Assembly (NCBI GenBank): GCA_035528275.1
Contig: DATKYV010000061.1
Location: forward strand, 1-8,879
Origin: DATKYV01 sp035528275
Lineage (GTDB): Bacteria; Acidobacteriota; Terriglobia; UBA7540
Direction: 5' to 3'
DNA: 8,879 nucleotides
A program made the position numbers and the translations under genes. Each line of letters begins with the position of its first letter. Position 1 is the stretch's first letter. The notes below the pieces were generated by a model, which made no database searches, had not been told where the DNA came from, and worked only from the letters and a program-made list of their open reading frames with translations. Positions 1 to 6,512 of this stretch are shown one piece after another.

Positions 1-163
1 TTTCGAAAAGAGGAACCGCGCAGGGTTTGCTGGGCCCCCGGGCCTGCTGGGAATTCCGGAAAGCACACTGAACCCGAACCCGGGCATTGAGAAAAATGAA
101 GGAAACTGCAATTCAGCGGATGGCACTCTCGTGCGGAAAACCAGCAGGGTCAAAGAGAGGTCG

Positions 164-188
164 GGCCGTCCGCTCATCGCGGACGGCC
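164..188 (-). terminator. Stem-loop downstream of the 239-559 gene, possible terminator
   Basis: There is a perfect 10-bp GC-rich inverted repeat: GGCCGTCCGC at 164-173 and its complement at 179-188, with a 5-base loop. It lies about 50 bases past the stop codon of the small exported protein gene, in the right place to end that minus-strand transcript. On the minus strand it is followed only by a weak pyrimidine stretch (CCTCTCTTT) and not a clean run of T, so it is not a textbook intrinsic terminator. The rest of 1-238 shows no convincing gene. Confidence 0.5.
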
Positions 189-238
189 ACGAAATCGCGC
201 AGTTCAGTTCAGAACACCTTACCGGCGAAACGCCTCAT

Positions 239-559
239 TTACGACGCGGGTTCGACGGACTCGACCCGGATGCTATCGCCGTCCGCAACCCCGGTTACCT
301 TCACTGACTTTCCGGCGTATTCCTCGAACTCTTCCTGGTTATCCAGCTTGTAGACTTTGCCACCTGAGACCAGCACGTATTCGGCGCCGCCTTCCACGCA
401 CTTTGCAACGCAAGCCGCCGCCGCGTCGCTCGCCTTGGAATGCTTGGCGCCGCAGTGGCTGTCACTCACTACTCCCGTGAAAGTCTTGCCGCCGCCGGCC
501 CAGGCCATGCAACCGAATACCAGGAATGCCATTCCCAGCAACACGAGTTTCTTGCTCAT
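239..559 (-). CDS. Small exported Cys/His-containing protein of unknown function (DUF5818-like)
   Basis: This 106-aa protein begins with a signal peptide (Lys-Lys, hydrophobic residues 5-20, likely cut after AWA at about residue 21). A lipoprotein reading at Cys17 is possible, but Phe at -2 is a poor fit. The mature part has SDSHCGAKH (32-40), then CVAKC (50-54), GAEYVLVSGGKVYKL (58-72) and a C-terminal β-rich VKVTG...IRVESV segment that resembles a small OB-like barrel. Cys36, His35, His40, Cys50 and Cys54 could form a metal site or disulfides. I associate this pattern with short exported acidobacterial proteins annotated DUF5818, but that family name is from memory. A strong ribosome site (GGGAGGAG) sits about 5 bases upstream of the ATG at 559, fixing the start. 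The gene appears to stand alone. Function is unknown, and an exported or periplasmic location is inferred. Confidence 0.85.
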   Translation of the reverse strand: MSKKLVLLGMAFLVFGCMAWAGGGKTFTGVVSDSHCGAKHSKASDAAAACVAKCVEGGAEYVLVSGGKVYKLDNQEEFEEYAGKSVKVTGVADGDSIRVESVEPAS

Positions 560-776
560 TGAAGCTCCTCCCTTAAAATTAACAGCCTGCCATTCCTTAT
601 CGAACCAAAACGAGAAAGCCGATTTTCCAAAATAGTGGCCTCAAAAACCCCGGCCCGTCTCTATCCCTGAGGGAATGATTGCTCTGTTCGCCGCTCCAGT
701 TCTTCAGAGCCGCGCCCTCCGGCAACAAGGATTGTGATCAGATTGAGCCCGCCCAGGTTTGACGCCCCATTCACAC

Positions 777-802
777 CGAGGGTTGTCCGCGGAGAACCCT
801 CG
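777..802 (-). terminator. Stem-loop downstream of the 839-1792 gene, possible terminator
   Basis: An 8-bp perfect inverted repeat, CGAGGGTT at 777-784 and AACCCTCG at 795-802, encloses a 10-base loop that itself holds the palindrome TCCGCGGA. It begins 37 bases past the stop of the minus-strand 317-aa protein gene, which suits transcript termination or 3'-end protection. No T tract follows on the minus strand. I see no gene between 560 and 838. That interval should also hold the promoter for the small gene at 239-559, but I could not pick out a convincing -35/-10 pair. Confidence 0.4.
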
Positions 803-838
803 ATGCGAAGCAAGATGGTTCCGAATCAGCCGTCCAGT

Positions 839-1792
839 CTAAGGCTTGGCCAGGGTGGCGTTTTGGCCCGATTTGGCGGGGAGAAAGGCGGCAAAGAGCG
901 CTTCGAACCATTCCTGAACGGCAGCCGTGTTTTGGAGAATCTCGGAGATGGGCCTGTCGCGAAACTTGCCGCCCACTCCCGTCATCCAGGCCAGCACGGC
1001 GAACCCACGACGGTGGCGCCACAAGAGCTTCCCATCCGGATCCCATAATTTCAGGACAACCGTCGCGGCGGGAACATGGCCGTCGTGAAGGACCGGGGCA
1101 AAGAGCCCCAGCGTTCGGGCGCCCTTTCCCGCCACCGGCTCGCGAACTCCATCCCAAACAGCGATGTGGGAATGGAAATCCACTTGAACGAGTTCTACGT
1201 CGGCTTGCATGACGGCATCTACGCGGGTCTCGGAAGCCAGTGTTCGGATCAGATTGCGTTGCGCTTGCGTGTACGCCGAGATATCGACCTCGCCGGTCGC
1301 CGGGTCGATCGTGTCCATGGTCGAATGGGCCTTCAGAGTCCGGTTGCGGATCTCCTCCGCCAGCATGCGCGGCGCGACATAGCAGCCGAGCCGGGTCTCC
1401 ATGAAGCTGGCGATCGCGTCGAGCAGACCGTCGGCGTCCTGGACGGTGGAACTGGGAAGGATGATGACTTTTTTCAGGGGAGGGGGGAATTCGTTGCGAG
1501 GGACGAAGAGACTTTCCAGAGGGTACTCCAACCATTGGAGGATTTCCCCGCCCTCCTGGTGATGGTACCAGGCAGTGACTTCCGAACCTGGGGCCAGCTT
1601 CTCGGTGAAGTCCTCGCGGGTTTGGACGGTCACCTCGCCTTGCTCCCCGCGAACGGTGACCGTGTCGGGCGTAATCTCCGTAGCGATGCCGACAATTTTC
1701 AGCGCTTTGGGCTTCTTCCCATCCGCGCGCGAGGCGCCTGCCGGCACGGCGAGAAGGGCCGCACACAATATTCCCAGCGTCCAGACTCCCAT
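839..1792 (-). CDS. Exported protein of unknown function, small β-domain plus CsgG/LpoB-like α/β region (tentative)
   Basis: The product is 317 aa from the ATG at 1792. This start is preferred to an upstream TTG at 1900 because an AGGA site lies 9 bases before it and because a clean signal peptide follows at once (MGVWTLGILCAALLAVPAGA, cut near residues 20-24). The upstream extension would add 36 charged residues ahead of the signal. Residues 32-76 look like a compact β-barrel (IVGIATEITPDTVTVRGEQG, then VTVQT and LAPGSEVTAWY), similar in pattern to DUF5666-type repeats. Residues 109-310 form an α/β region: a KVIILPSS strand, a helix with METRLG, the pattern LASETRVDAVMQADV, a strand KLWDPDGKLLWRH, and an amphipathic C-terminal helix. 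That arrangement recalls the CsgG/LpoB/GNA1162 group of envelope proteins, but the similarity is by pattern only. No catalytic motif is visible. The gene lies 287 bases past the TonB receptor gene, so it is probably a separate transcription unit. Function unknown. Confidence 0.8.
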   Translation of the reverse strand: MGVWTLGILCAALLAVPAGASRADGKKPKALKIVGIATEITPDTVTVRGEQGEVTVQTREDFTEKLAPGSEVTAWYHHQEGGEILQWLEYPLESLFVPRNEFPPPLKKVIILPSSTVQDADGLLDAIASFMETRLGCYVAPRMLAEEIRNRTLKAHSTMDTIDPATGEVDISAYTQAQRNLIRTLASETRVDAVMQADVELVQVDFHSHIAVWDGVREPVAGKGARTLGLFAPVLHDGHVPAATVVLKLWDPDGKLLWRHRRGFAVLAWMTGVGGKFRDRPISEILQNTAAVQEWFEALFAAFLPAKSGQNATLAKP

Positions 1793-1801
1793 CGATGATC
1801 G

Positions 1802-1806
1802 TCCTG
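1802..1806 (-). promoter_or_regulatory. Ribosome binding site deciding the start at 1792
   Basis: The minus strand reads CAGGA followed by 9 bases and then ATG at 1792. The competing upstream TTG at 1900 has no purine-rich site before it. This favours the shorter product, which opens directly with the signal peptide. Confidence 0.6.
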
Positions 1807-2079
1807 GTCTCTTGCTTTCCCGGCCATGGCTCGGTTGCACCCGTTCCCCCTTTTCCCAATCTCCAACAACCCGCTTCCCTGATCGAACGCCGCCGGTCAA
1901 AGAATAAAATGAATTCAGGCGGGTAGTACAACATCAAGATTCTAGCTGCGATACCGCTCGCTGACAAGAACCAGTCAACTTTAGGTCGCGCCGAATGGGT
2001 TTTGCCCGGCCACTGGAATCGGGGTTGAGTGGGCTGCCACGCTCACCAGAAGATGGCCATGGCTCCCCTCGCATCGCTC

Positions 2080-4353
2080 TCAGAACTCCAGCGCCACACC
2101 AACCGAAGGAAGGATGGGAAACATCTTGTTGAAGGAGAGATACGCTTGTCCCGTCATGGGATCGTAACCGTTGAAAGAATCGAATCGCAGGTTGCGGCGA
2201 TTCAGCAAGTTGACGAGTTCGGCATAGAGAGTCAGTTTCCAACGGTCAAACGGATAGGCCTTGTTGATGCGTGTATCGATCCGCTGGTATGAGTCCAGGC
2301 GGAGATCGTTTCGCGACCCGGAGAGAAAGTACTCATCCCCCACGCGGCGCAGGAAGCCGGGGACCGGGAAGCCGCTGCCGTAAATCCATTTGGCGCTAAG
2401 GTTTACGGTCGGGCGAAGACGATAGCTCAAGTAGACATTCACGGTGTGGCGTTGGTCCTGGTCGGAGGGAAACGAGATGCCCGTTCGGCCGTCGCGCAGC
2501 CGGGCATAACCCAGCGTGTAGGAAATCCAACCGGTCAGCCTGTTGGCGCTGCGGCGCTGGAGAAAAATCTCGAAACCCCGCGCGTAGCCCCGCACCGAGT
2601 TGGCAATCGGAGCATCAAGCGGAGGGTTGAAGATCTCATCCCCCAGGAAGCGCGGTTCGTAGAGGGGACGAAACAGCAGGTCGCGGTCCTGGCGCTGGAA
2701 AAACTCCAGTCGCAGGCGAGTCCTCTCGTCAAGGCGCTGGTCCAAAGCGACGAGCGCGTGCGTGGCCCGCTCGGGCAGGAGGCGCCGATTTCCAAAGTTC
2801 GAGAAGAGCCACCGGATTTCCGGATACTGAACGTACTGGCCCCAGCCAAAATGGATTCGCGTCGAAGGGCGGAGGATTATTGCTGCGGAGACCTGAGGGG
2901 AGGCGGCCTGGATTTGATTCACGCTTTGCCGGTCCCACCGCAGGCCGGCGGCCAGGTTAAGACGGCCTTCAAACCCGCTCCAGGACTGCTGAACGAACCC
3001 ACCCATGCGCAAACCGGTTCCGCGGAATTCATCGAGCCTTTGCACGGCAAGAGGATTGAACTGGTAAAGATTTGTGTAGCCGTCATCGCGGAGGCGGCGC
3101 ACCGTCCACCCCGCTTCCAGCGGGTTCCGGTTCCGCCACATCCAGTTGGCGCCGGCGTTCCAAATGTATTCTCCGTAGTATCCGCCAACCAGGTCCAAAT
3201 CCTCCCGGTTCCGGTTCGTGAATCTCTCCCGCATGTAGGCCACTCGATTGGTGAGGACAAATCGCTCGTGGGGCGTATAGCGCCACGCCAGGTTGGCCAG
3301 CGTGAAATGATAGTTGCTGGTCATGATTGAGTTTGCGCCAAGCTGGCCGCGGGCACGTGACCGGTCAAGGTCCGAGAACCCGTCGACAACGCTCAAGCTG
3401 ACGTGATGGTCCCGAGTGAGGTCGTAGCTCACCTTTCCCTGCCAGTCGAGAAAACCGAAAGCGAGAGAAGGATCGGTGACCGTGCGGCGCAGAATATATT
3501 GCAGGTAGCTTTTGCGCACGCCGGCAAGCCAGGCGCCGCGGCGATTCCGGCCGAGCGGGCCTTCCGCCAAAAGACCGGCGTTGGAGGCGCTGGCCGTTGC
3601 CCGCATCGAGGGTCGCACGCGACTCCCCTCACGCGAGTGCACGTCCAGGACGGCCGCCGTGCGGTCCGCGTACCTCACCGGATACGCTCCGCCGTGAAGC
3701 GATATGTCCTCGAGCGTGTCGGCGTTGAAAATCGTCAGCGTGCCGGAAGAAGGCTCACCCTGGACGATATGGAAGGGTGTGTGGAGCAAGACCTCGTCGA
3801 GGTAGAGCCCCACGCGGTGATAGTCCGCACCGCGCACGGAGAACCGGCTCTCAAAGTCGTCGTTGGAAGCCACCCCGGGAAGGCCCTGGACGGCGCGCAA
3901 GGGGTCGTCCGCCAAGACGCTGGCAAGGTTCTTGGCCTCCGCACCCGCCAGCGTCAACTGCGAAGGGCTGTCGTATTGCTCGAGCTCAAACGGGCCAGCG
4001 CGAACTTCTATCGTCTCGGTCCGGCGAAAGGATTCCGGGGAAAGTGCGATCTCGAACTCCCGAATCTCCCCCGCCGCAAGCGTGAACTGTTTCTTGAGCA
4101 AACGGTAGCCGACCGTCGAGACATGAAGAAGGTAATCGCCTGGGGTGACCTGGGGAAGAGAAAATCGGCCCTGGCCGTCAGTAACCGCCTGGTGATTTGT
4201 CCCGAGGAGCTGAACCTCGACTCGAGCCAGCGGTTCGCCTCCACGCACGTCCAGTACTATGCCGCGGATTTCGCCCGGCTCTTGAGCCCGTCCGAGACCC
4301 AGGCAGAAGACTGCTGCGAGAAAAACCCGCACTGCTGAGCCGGAGAAACGCAT
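2080..4353 (-). CDS. TonB-dependent outer-membrane receptor with N-terminal carboxypeptidase-regulatory-like domain
   Basis: The product is 757 aa from the ATG at 4353. A TTG 66 bases further upstream would overlap the preceding gene and put 22 polar residues before the signal peptide. Domains in order are: a signal peptide (1 to about 23, ending GRA); a carboxypeptidase-regulatory-like β-sandwich (about 29-105, with GEIRGIVLD, a DGQGRFSL turn, and PGDYLLHVSTVGY); a possible TonB-box-like stretch ETIEVRAG (113-120); a plug domain (about 130-242, with LADDPLRAVQGLPGV, FSVRGADYHRVGLYLDEV and GGAYPVRYADRTAAVLDV); and a 22-strand-type barrel to the end. The terminal residue is Phe, as BAM substrates usually require. 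Receptors of this family import substrates across the outer membrane using TonB-ExbBD energy; the substrate cannot be read here. There is no SusD-like partner next to it, so it is not a classical SusCD pair. It follows the 177-aa exported protein gene by 47 bases, probably in one transcript. The neighbouring sugar genes hint at a glycan or glycoside ligand, which is inference. Confidence 0.95.
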   Translation of the reverse strand: MRFSGSAVRVFLAAVFCLGLGRAQEPGEIRGIVLDVRGGEPLARVEVQLLGTNHQAVTDGQGRFSLPQVTPGDYLLHVSTVGYRLLKKQFTLAAGEIREFEIALSPESFRRTETIEVRAGPFELEQYDSPSQLTLAGAEAKNLASVLADDPLRAVQGLPGVASNDDFESRFSVRGADYHRVGLYLDEVLLHTPFHIVQGEPSSGTLTIFNADTLEDISLHGGAYPVRYADRTAAVLDVHSREGSRVRPSMRATASASNAGLLAEGPLGRNRRGAWLAGVRKSYLQYILRRTVTDPSLAFGFLDWQGKVSYDLTRDHHVSLSVVDGFSDLDRSRARGQLGANSIMTSNYHFTLANLAWRYTPHERFVLTNRVAYMRERFTNRNREDLDLVGGYYGEYIWNAGANWMWRNRNPLEAGWTVRRLRDDGYTNLYQFNPLAVQRLDEFRGTGLRMGGFVQQSWSGFEGRLNLAAGLRWDRQSVNQIQAASPQVSAAIILRPSTRIHFGWGQYVQYPEIRWLFSNFGNRRLLPERATHALVALDQRLDERTRLRLEFFQRQDRDLLFRPLYEPRFLGDEIFNPPLDAPIANSVRGYARGFEIFLQRRSANRLTGWISYTLGYARLRDGRTGISFPSDQDQRHTVNVYLSYRLRPTVNLSAKWIYGSGFPVPGFLRRVGDEYFLSGSRNDLRLDSYQRIDTRINKAYPFDRWKLTLYAELVNLLNRRNLRFDSFNGYDPMTGQAYLSFNKMFPILPSVGVALEF

Positions 4354-4365
4354 GCTGTGTGGCGG

Positions 4366-4373
4366 CTCTCCCT
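4366..4373 (-). promoter_or_regulatory. Ribosome binding site for the TonB receptor start at 4353
   Basis: AGGGAGAG on the minus strand lies 12 bases before the ATG at 4353. The spacing is longer than ideal, but the site and the signal peptide that follows both support this start over the TTG further upstream. Confidence 0.5.
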
Positions 4374-4400
4374 GAAGATGCTTAGAGTCTCTGAGGGCGA

Positions 4401-4934
4401 TTACTTCAGCCCAATCCAATAACGTCCCAAGTAGAGCTTGGCGGGCTGGCCCGCGCCCAGCATCACTTGCAACGGTTTGGGCTGCTCGATCTTGGAGTCC
4501 TTCTTCGCGCCACAGTCCATCACCTTCTTGCCGGCCTGGTTGTAAACGAAGAATTTGGCGTCTTCGTCGCTGGAGGCGGCGGGCTTTTGGAGGCCGAAAC
4601 CGTAGCTCCCCACTCCCAGGTTTCCTCCGCAGACGGAGAGGCTGGCCTCGGTGATGATCATCCCCATGTACTTCTCTTGAACCTGCGAACTGTAACCCGA
4701 GGTATCGAGCAGCGCGAAGAGAACGCGGGCGCCGCCGCCCGTCTTGACCAGGGCGGCGTTTCGCTTCTGCGCAGGAATGGCGTTCCCCTCCAGATAGAAG
4801 TCCTTGGGCATCGCCGAGTCGAACGCCTTGCCGGTCACCTGTTGGAAACCGCCCTGGGCCGGCGCGGTGCTCGGCACAAAACCAACCATAGCCACAACCA
4901 TCAAAGCTCCCACAAAGAGCATCGCTCTTCTCAT
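4401..4934 (-). CDS. Exported 177-aa protein of unknown function
   Basis: The protein has an N-terminal signal peptide (Arg-Arg, hydrophobic core 5-20, likely cut after APA at about residue 26). The mature part of about 150 residues has the segments MPKDFYLEGNAIPAQKRNAA (42-61), ARVLFALLDTSGYSSQVQEKY (69-89, quoted in two overlapping parts: ARVLFALLDTSGY and YSSQVQEKY), LSVCGGNLGVGSYGFGL (99-115) and KFFVYNQAGKKVMDCG (127-142). It ends in a β-rich LYLGRYWIGLK. Cys102 and Cys141 could form a disulfide. The look is that of a compact exported β protein, and I recognise no named family or catalytic motif. The start at 4934 is supported by a strong purine-rich site (GGGGAGGAG) about 8 bases upstream. 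It lies 55 bases past the ASRT-like gene and 47 bases before the TonB receptor gene, all on the same strand. That makes a periplasmic or surface partner of the receptor plausible but unproven. Confidence 0.85.
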   Translation of the reverse strand: MRRAMLFVGALMVVAMVGFVPSTAPAQGGFQQVTGKAFDSAMPKDFYLEGNAIPAQKRNAALVKTGGGARVLFALLDTSGYSSQVQEKYMGMIITEASLSVCGGNLGVGSYGFGLQKPAASSDEDAKFFVYNQAGKKVMDCGAKKDSKIEQPKPLQVMLGAGQPAKLYLGRYWIGLK

Positions 4935-4980
4935 ATCCTTTTCTCCTCCCCTTCCGGGTTCGTCAAATCCTCAGAAACTT

Positions 4981-5010
4981 GCCGGCTGCTCAAGACCTCG
5001 AGCGGCCGGC
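4981..5010 (-). terminator. Stem-loop over the end of the ASRT-like gene, possible internal terminator or attenuator
   Basis: An 11-bp stem is formed by GCCGGCTGCTC (4981-4991) and GAGCGGCCGGC (5000-5010), with one G·T pair and an 8-base loop. It covers the stop codon of the ASRT-like gene at 4990. On the minus strand the stem is followed by AAGTTTCTG, a weak T stretch. It may separate the deacetylase/ASRT pair from the downstream 177-aa protein and receptor genes, lower their expression, or protect the upstream mRNA end. Confidence 0.45.
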
Positions 5011-5379
5011 CGGAAACGCCATGGTCGTCATCAGCGCCAGCGCGGACTGGGTTGAATCCAGCCGCGTGTGCTGGACGACGATGTTGACGTTGCTTTCCAC
5101 TTTCAACGCAAAAGGCACGGCCGCGGGAATTCCCTGCTTCTTGTCGTTCCTCAGCTTATCAATCCGGATATGGACGGTGCGACGCGGCGGGCACACCACT
5201 CGGAAGCCCGTCAACGGCTCACGGTCCTCGAAGTAGGCCGCCAGTTTCACAACGGCGGGACGCGGCCCCAGATTCAATACGCAGGTCGACTCATGACTCG
5301 GCAGCGACCCCGTGCTTTTTGCCGGCAAATAGGCGTCGGGAATAACCCAGAGCTTCGCTCCCACCGATTGTCTCGCCAT
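4990..5379 (-). CDS. Anabaena sensory rhodopsin transducer (ASRT) family protein, putative small-molecule/sugar-binding
   Basis: The product is 129 aa from the ATG at 5379, close to the roughly 125 aa of the Anabaena transducer. The pattern matches that family along its length: WVIPDAYLP (11-19), SHESTCVLNLGPRPAVVKL (28-46), YFEDREPLTGFR (49-60), PPRRTVHIRID (64-74), SNVNIVVQHTRLDS (96-109) and a closing ALMTTMAF. The VVQHTRLDS core is the family signature. There is no signal peptide or membrane segment, so the protein is expected to be cytoplasmic. In Anabaena the protein is a soluble β-sandwich oligomer coupled to a rhodopsin. The wider superfamily occurs in many non-photosensing bacteria and has been proposed to bind small molecules such as sugars. 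No rhodopsin is encoded in this window. The start is fixed by GGAGGAG just before the ATG, inside or next to the end of the deacetylase gene (13-base gap), which implies co-transcription and probably coupled translation. The longer reading from 5457 would be an out-of-frame overlap with the deacetylase. Confidence 0.9.
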   Translation of the reverse strand: MARQSVGAKLWVIPDAYLPAKSTGSLPSHESTCVLNLGPRPAVVKLAAYFEDREPLTGFRVVCPPRRTVHIRIDKLRNDKKQGIPAAVPFALKVESNVNIVVQHTRLDSTQSALALMTTMAFPAGRSRS

Positions 5380-5392
5380 TTCTCCTCCAGGC

Positions 5393-6337
5393 TCACTTTC
5401 CGCCGGGCCAGAACTTCTCGGTGAGCCAGGCGGCGTCGATGGTTTCCGCGGGCCCAACCACGTGCCCCCCCGGCTTGGGGGCTACCAACGCCTCGCCCTT
5501 CATGAAGTTCACGCGGTAGAGTTCGGCGAAGGGAAAGGAGACTGCAGCAGCGCCCTGCCCGCCCACCACTTCCGAGCCGCGCCGCACGTTGTTGATCATC
5601 CGCCCGGGGTGGCGCAAGTGGTAGGGATTGCGCGCGACCTCGCCGCCGTGCTCGGCGGTTGCCATCAGGAGGACGGTCTCGACCTCGAGCGACACGCCGA
5701 CCATCAGGTTGGGCGCCGCCAGTTCGTGCCAGAACTCCGTCTCGATAAACAGAACGGGCCCGCGTCCGCTGCGCTTGAGGTGGGCGGCGAGCGCCTCGAC
5801 GGCAAGATAGTGCGTGCCGATGTGCGTGGTGTTGAAATCTTCGGCGTGCGGGGCGAAGACGATGTCGGGTTTTTCGCGGTCCAGGATACCCCGCAGGGTC
5901 TCGACCTTTTCGGCCCACTCGTCACGGCTTCCCTTCCGCGCTTTGGGATTCACATTGTCGAAACCCGAAGGGTGGCGCGGCACAACCAGGTTGAAATCGA
6001 GGACGCGACAGGCCGATTCGAGCTCCCTCAGGCGCCGGGCCCGCTGGCCCACGTTGCTGCCCAGGGTGATCGCGCAGTCGGTCACCTGCGCGCCTGTCTC
6101 CTGGCGCAAGCGCAGAGGCAGGGCCCCAATCAGCGCCTCGTCATCGGGATGGGGCGAACAGACAACGGCCTTCGTCGGCTGGGCCGACGCTCCCATGACC
6201 ACCGGCGGAACAAGCGGCTCGGTCGCAGGGCCGATGGGGATGGCGCGCCCAGCCTCCAGAGTCCTGACTACTTCTTCGACGTAGCGAAACCACTGGTCGT
6301 AGCGGACTTTCCAGACCGCATCCCCGCTGTCAGGCAT
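5393..6337 (-). CDS. PIG-L/LmbE family zinc-dependent deacetylase
   Basis: The 314-aa product belongs to the PIG-L family, which removes acetyl groups from GlcNAc-type amino sugars (GlcNAc-PI, mycothiol and bacillithiol precursors, and others). The N-terminal motif PHPDDE (62-67) follows a hydrophobic strand KAVVCS; His63 and Asp66 are the expected zinc ligands and Asp65 the general base. The third ligand is probably His172 in DFNTTHIGTH (167-176). Other family features are ITLGSN (90-95), RRLRELESACRVLDF (101-115) and EKPDIVFAPHAED (155-167). The family is usually 220-300 aa; the extra length is about 50 N-terminal residues with a WFRYVEEVVRTLEAG helix. No signal peptide is seen, so a cytoplasmic site is expected. 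It appears to be the first gene of the minus-strand cluster, facing the divergent intergenic region. The region before the ATG has only a weak G-rich ribosome site. The actual substrate is unknown; the ASRT-like partner and sugar genes nearby favour an acetylated amino sugar or glycoside. Confidence 0.93.
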   Translation of the reverse strand: MPDSGDAVWKVRYDQWFRYVEEVVRTLEAGRAIPIGPATEPLVPPVVMGASAQPTKAVVCSPHPDDEALIGALPLRLRQETGAQVTDCAITLGSNVGQRARRLRELESACRVLDFNLVVPRHPSGFDNVNPKARKGSRDEWAEKVETLRGILDREKPDIVFAPHAEDFNTTHIGTHYLAVEALAAHLKRSGRGPVLFIETEFWHELAAPNLMVGVSLEVETVLLMATAEHGGEVARNPYHLRHPGRMINNVRRGSEVVGGQGAAAVSFPFAELYRVNFMKGEALVAPKPGGHVVGPAETIDAAWLTEKFWPGGK

Positions 6338-6512
6338 AAGGTACCCCCGAAGACCGCTGAACTGAGCACACCTATCCTAGAGCAGGGCGGCGAAAAACGA
6401 AAGGCCCGAGGGGCGGCGCCCAAACCCGCCACCGGATTGTCCATCCCGTCAACCCGGGTTCCGTGTACAATGGGCGTTCGCAAGCGATCATCTTCAGGTA
6501 CCGAGGAGGGGT
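6338..6512. promoter_or_regulatory. Divergent intergenic control region between deacetylase and DUF1080 operons
   Basis: These 175 non-coding bases separate the two oppositely oriented gene sets and must hold promoters for both. On the plus strand, TACAAT at 6466-6471 is one base off the -10 consensus and lies 41 bases before the DUF1080 start, but there is no good -35 at standard spacing. On the minus strand, TAGGAT (6379-6374) is a weak -10 candidate 36 bases before the deacetylase start. A perfect palindrome, AACCCGGGTT (6451-6460), stands immediately before the plus-strand -10 candidate and is a possible operator. The existence of promoters here follows from the layout; the exact elements are tentative. 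Confidence 0.45.

Noticed and set aside
1..87. Minus-strand frame starting with ATG at 87 and open to the left edge
   Set aside because: There is no ribosome site before the ATG and only 29 residues are visible, rich in Gly and Pro with no recognisable motif. A gene here cannot be excluded but is not supported.
1..307. Plus-strand frame open from the left edge to a stop at 305-307
   Set aside because: About 100 codons without a stop could be the tail of a gene, but it shows no motif, runs through the hairpin at 164-188 and overlaps the end of the well-supported small exported protein gene on the other strand.
771..1967. Minus-strand open frame (398 codons) in another frame over the 317-aa protein gene
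   Set aside because: It is extremely rich in Arg, Gly, Pro and Ser with no signal peptide or motif, while the overlapping frame has a signal peptide, a ribosome site and protein-like strand/helix patterning.
3403..4338. Plus-strand open frame (311 codons) antisense to the TonB receptor
   Set aside because: The opposite strand encodes clear receptor domains; this frame shows no motif and has antisense-like composition.
4990..5379. A photosensing role for the ASRT-like protein
   Set aside because: No rhodopsin or retinal-related gene is in the window and the neighbours are sugar enzymes; family membership alone does not imply light sensing.
6447..6452. TTGACG on the minus strand as a -35 for the deacetylase gene
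   Set aside because: No -10-like sequence lies 16-19 bases downstream; the matching position reads GCGGGT.
6437..6471. TTGTCC (6437-6442) with TACAAT (6466-6471) as a -35/-10 pair
   Set aside because: The spacer is 23 bases, far beyond the usual 16-19, so only the -10 candidate is kept and with low confidence.
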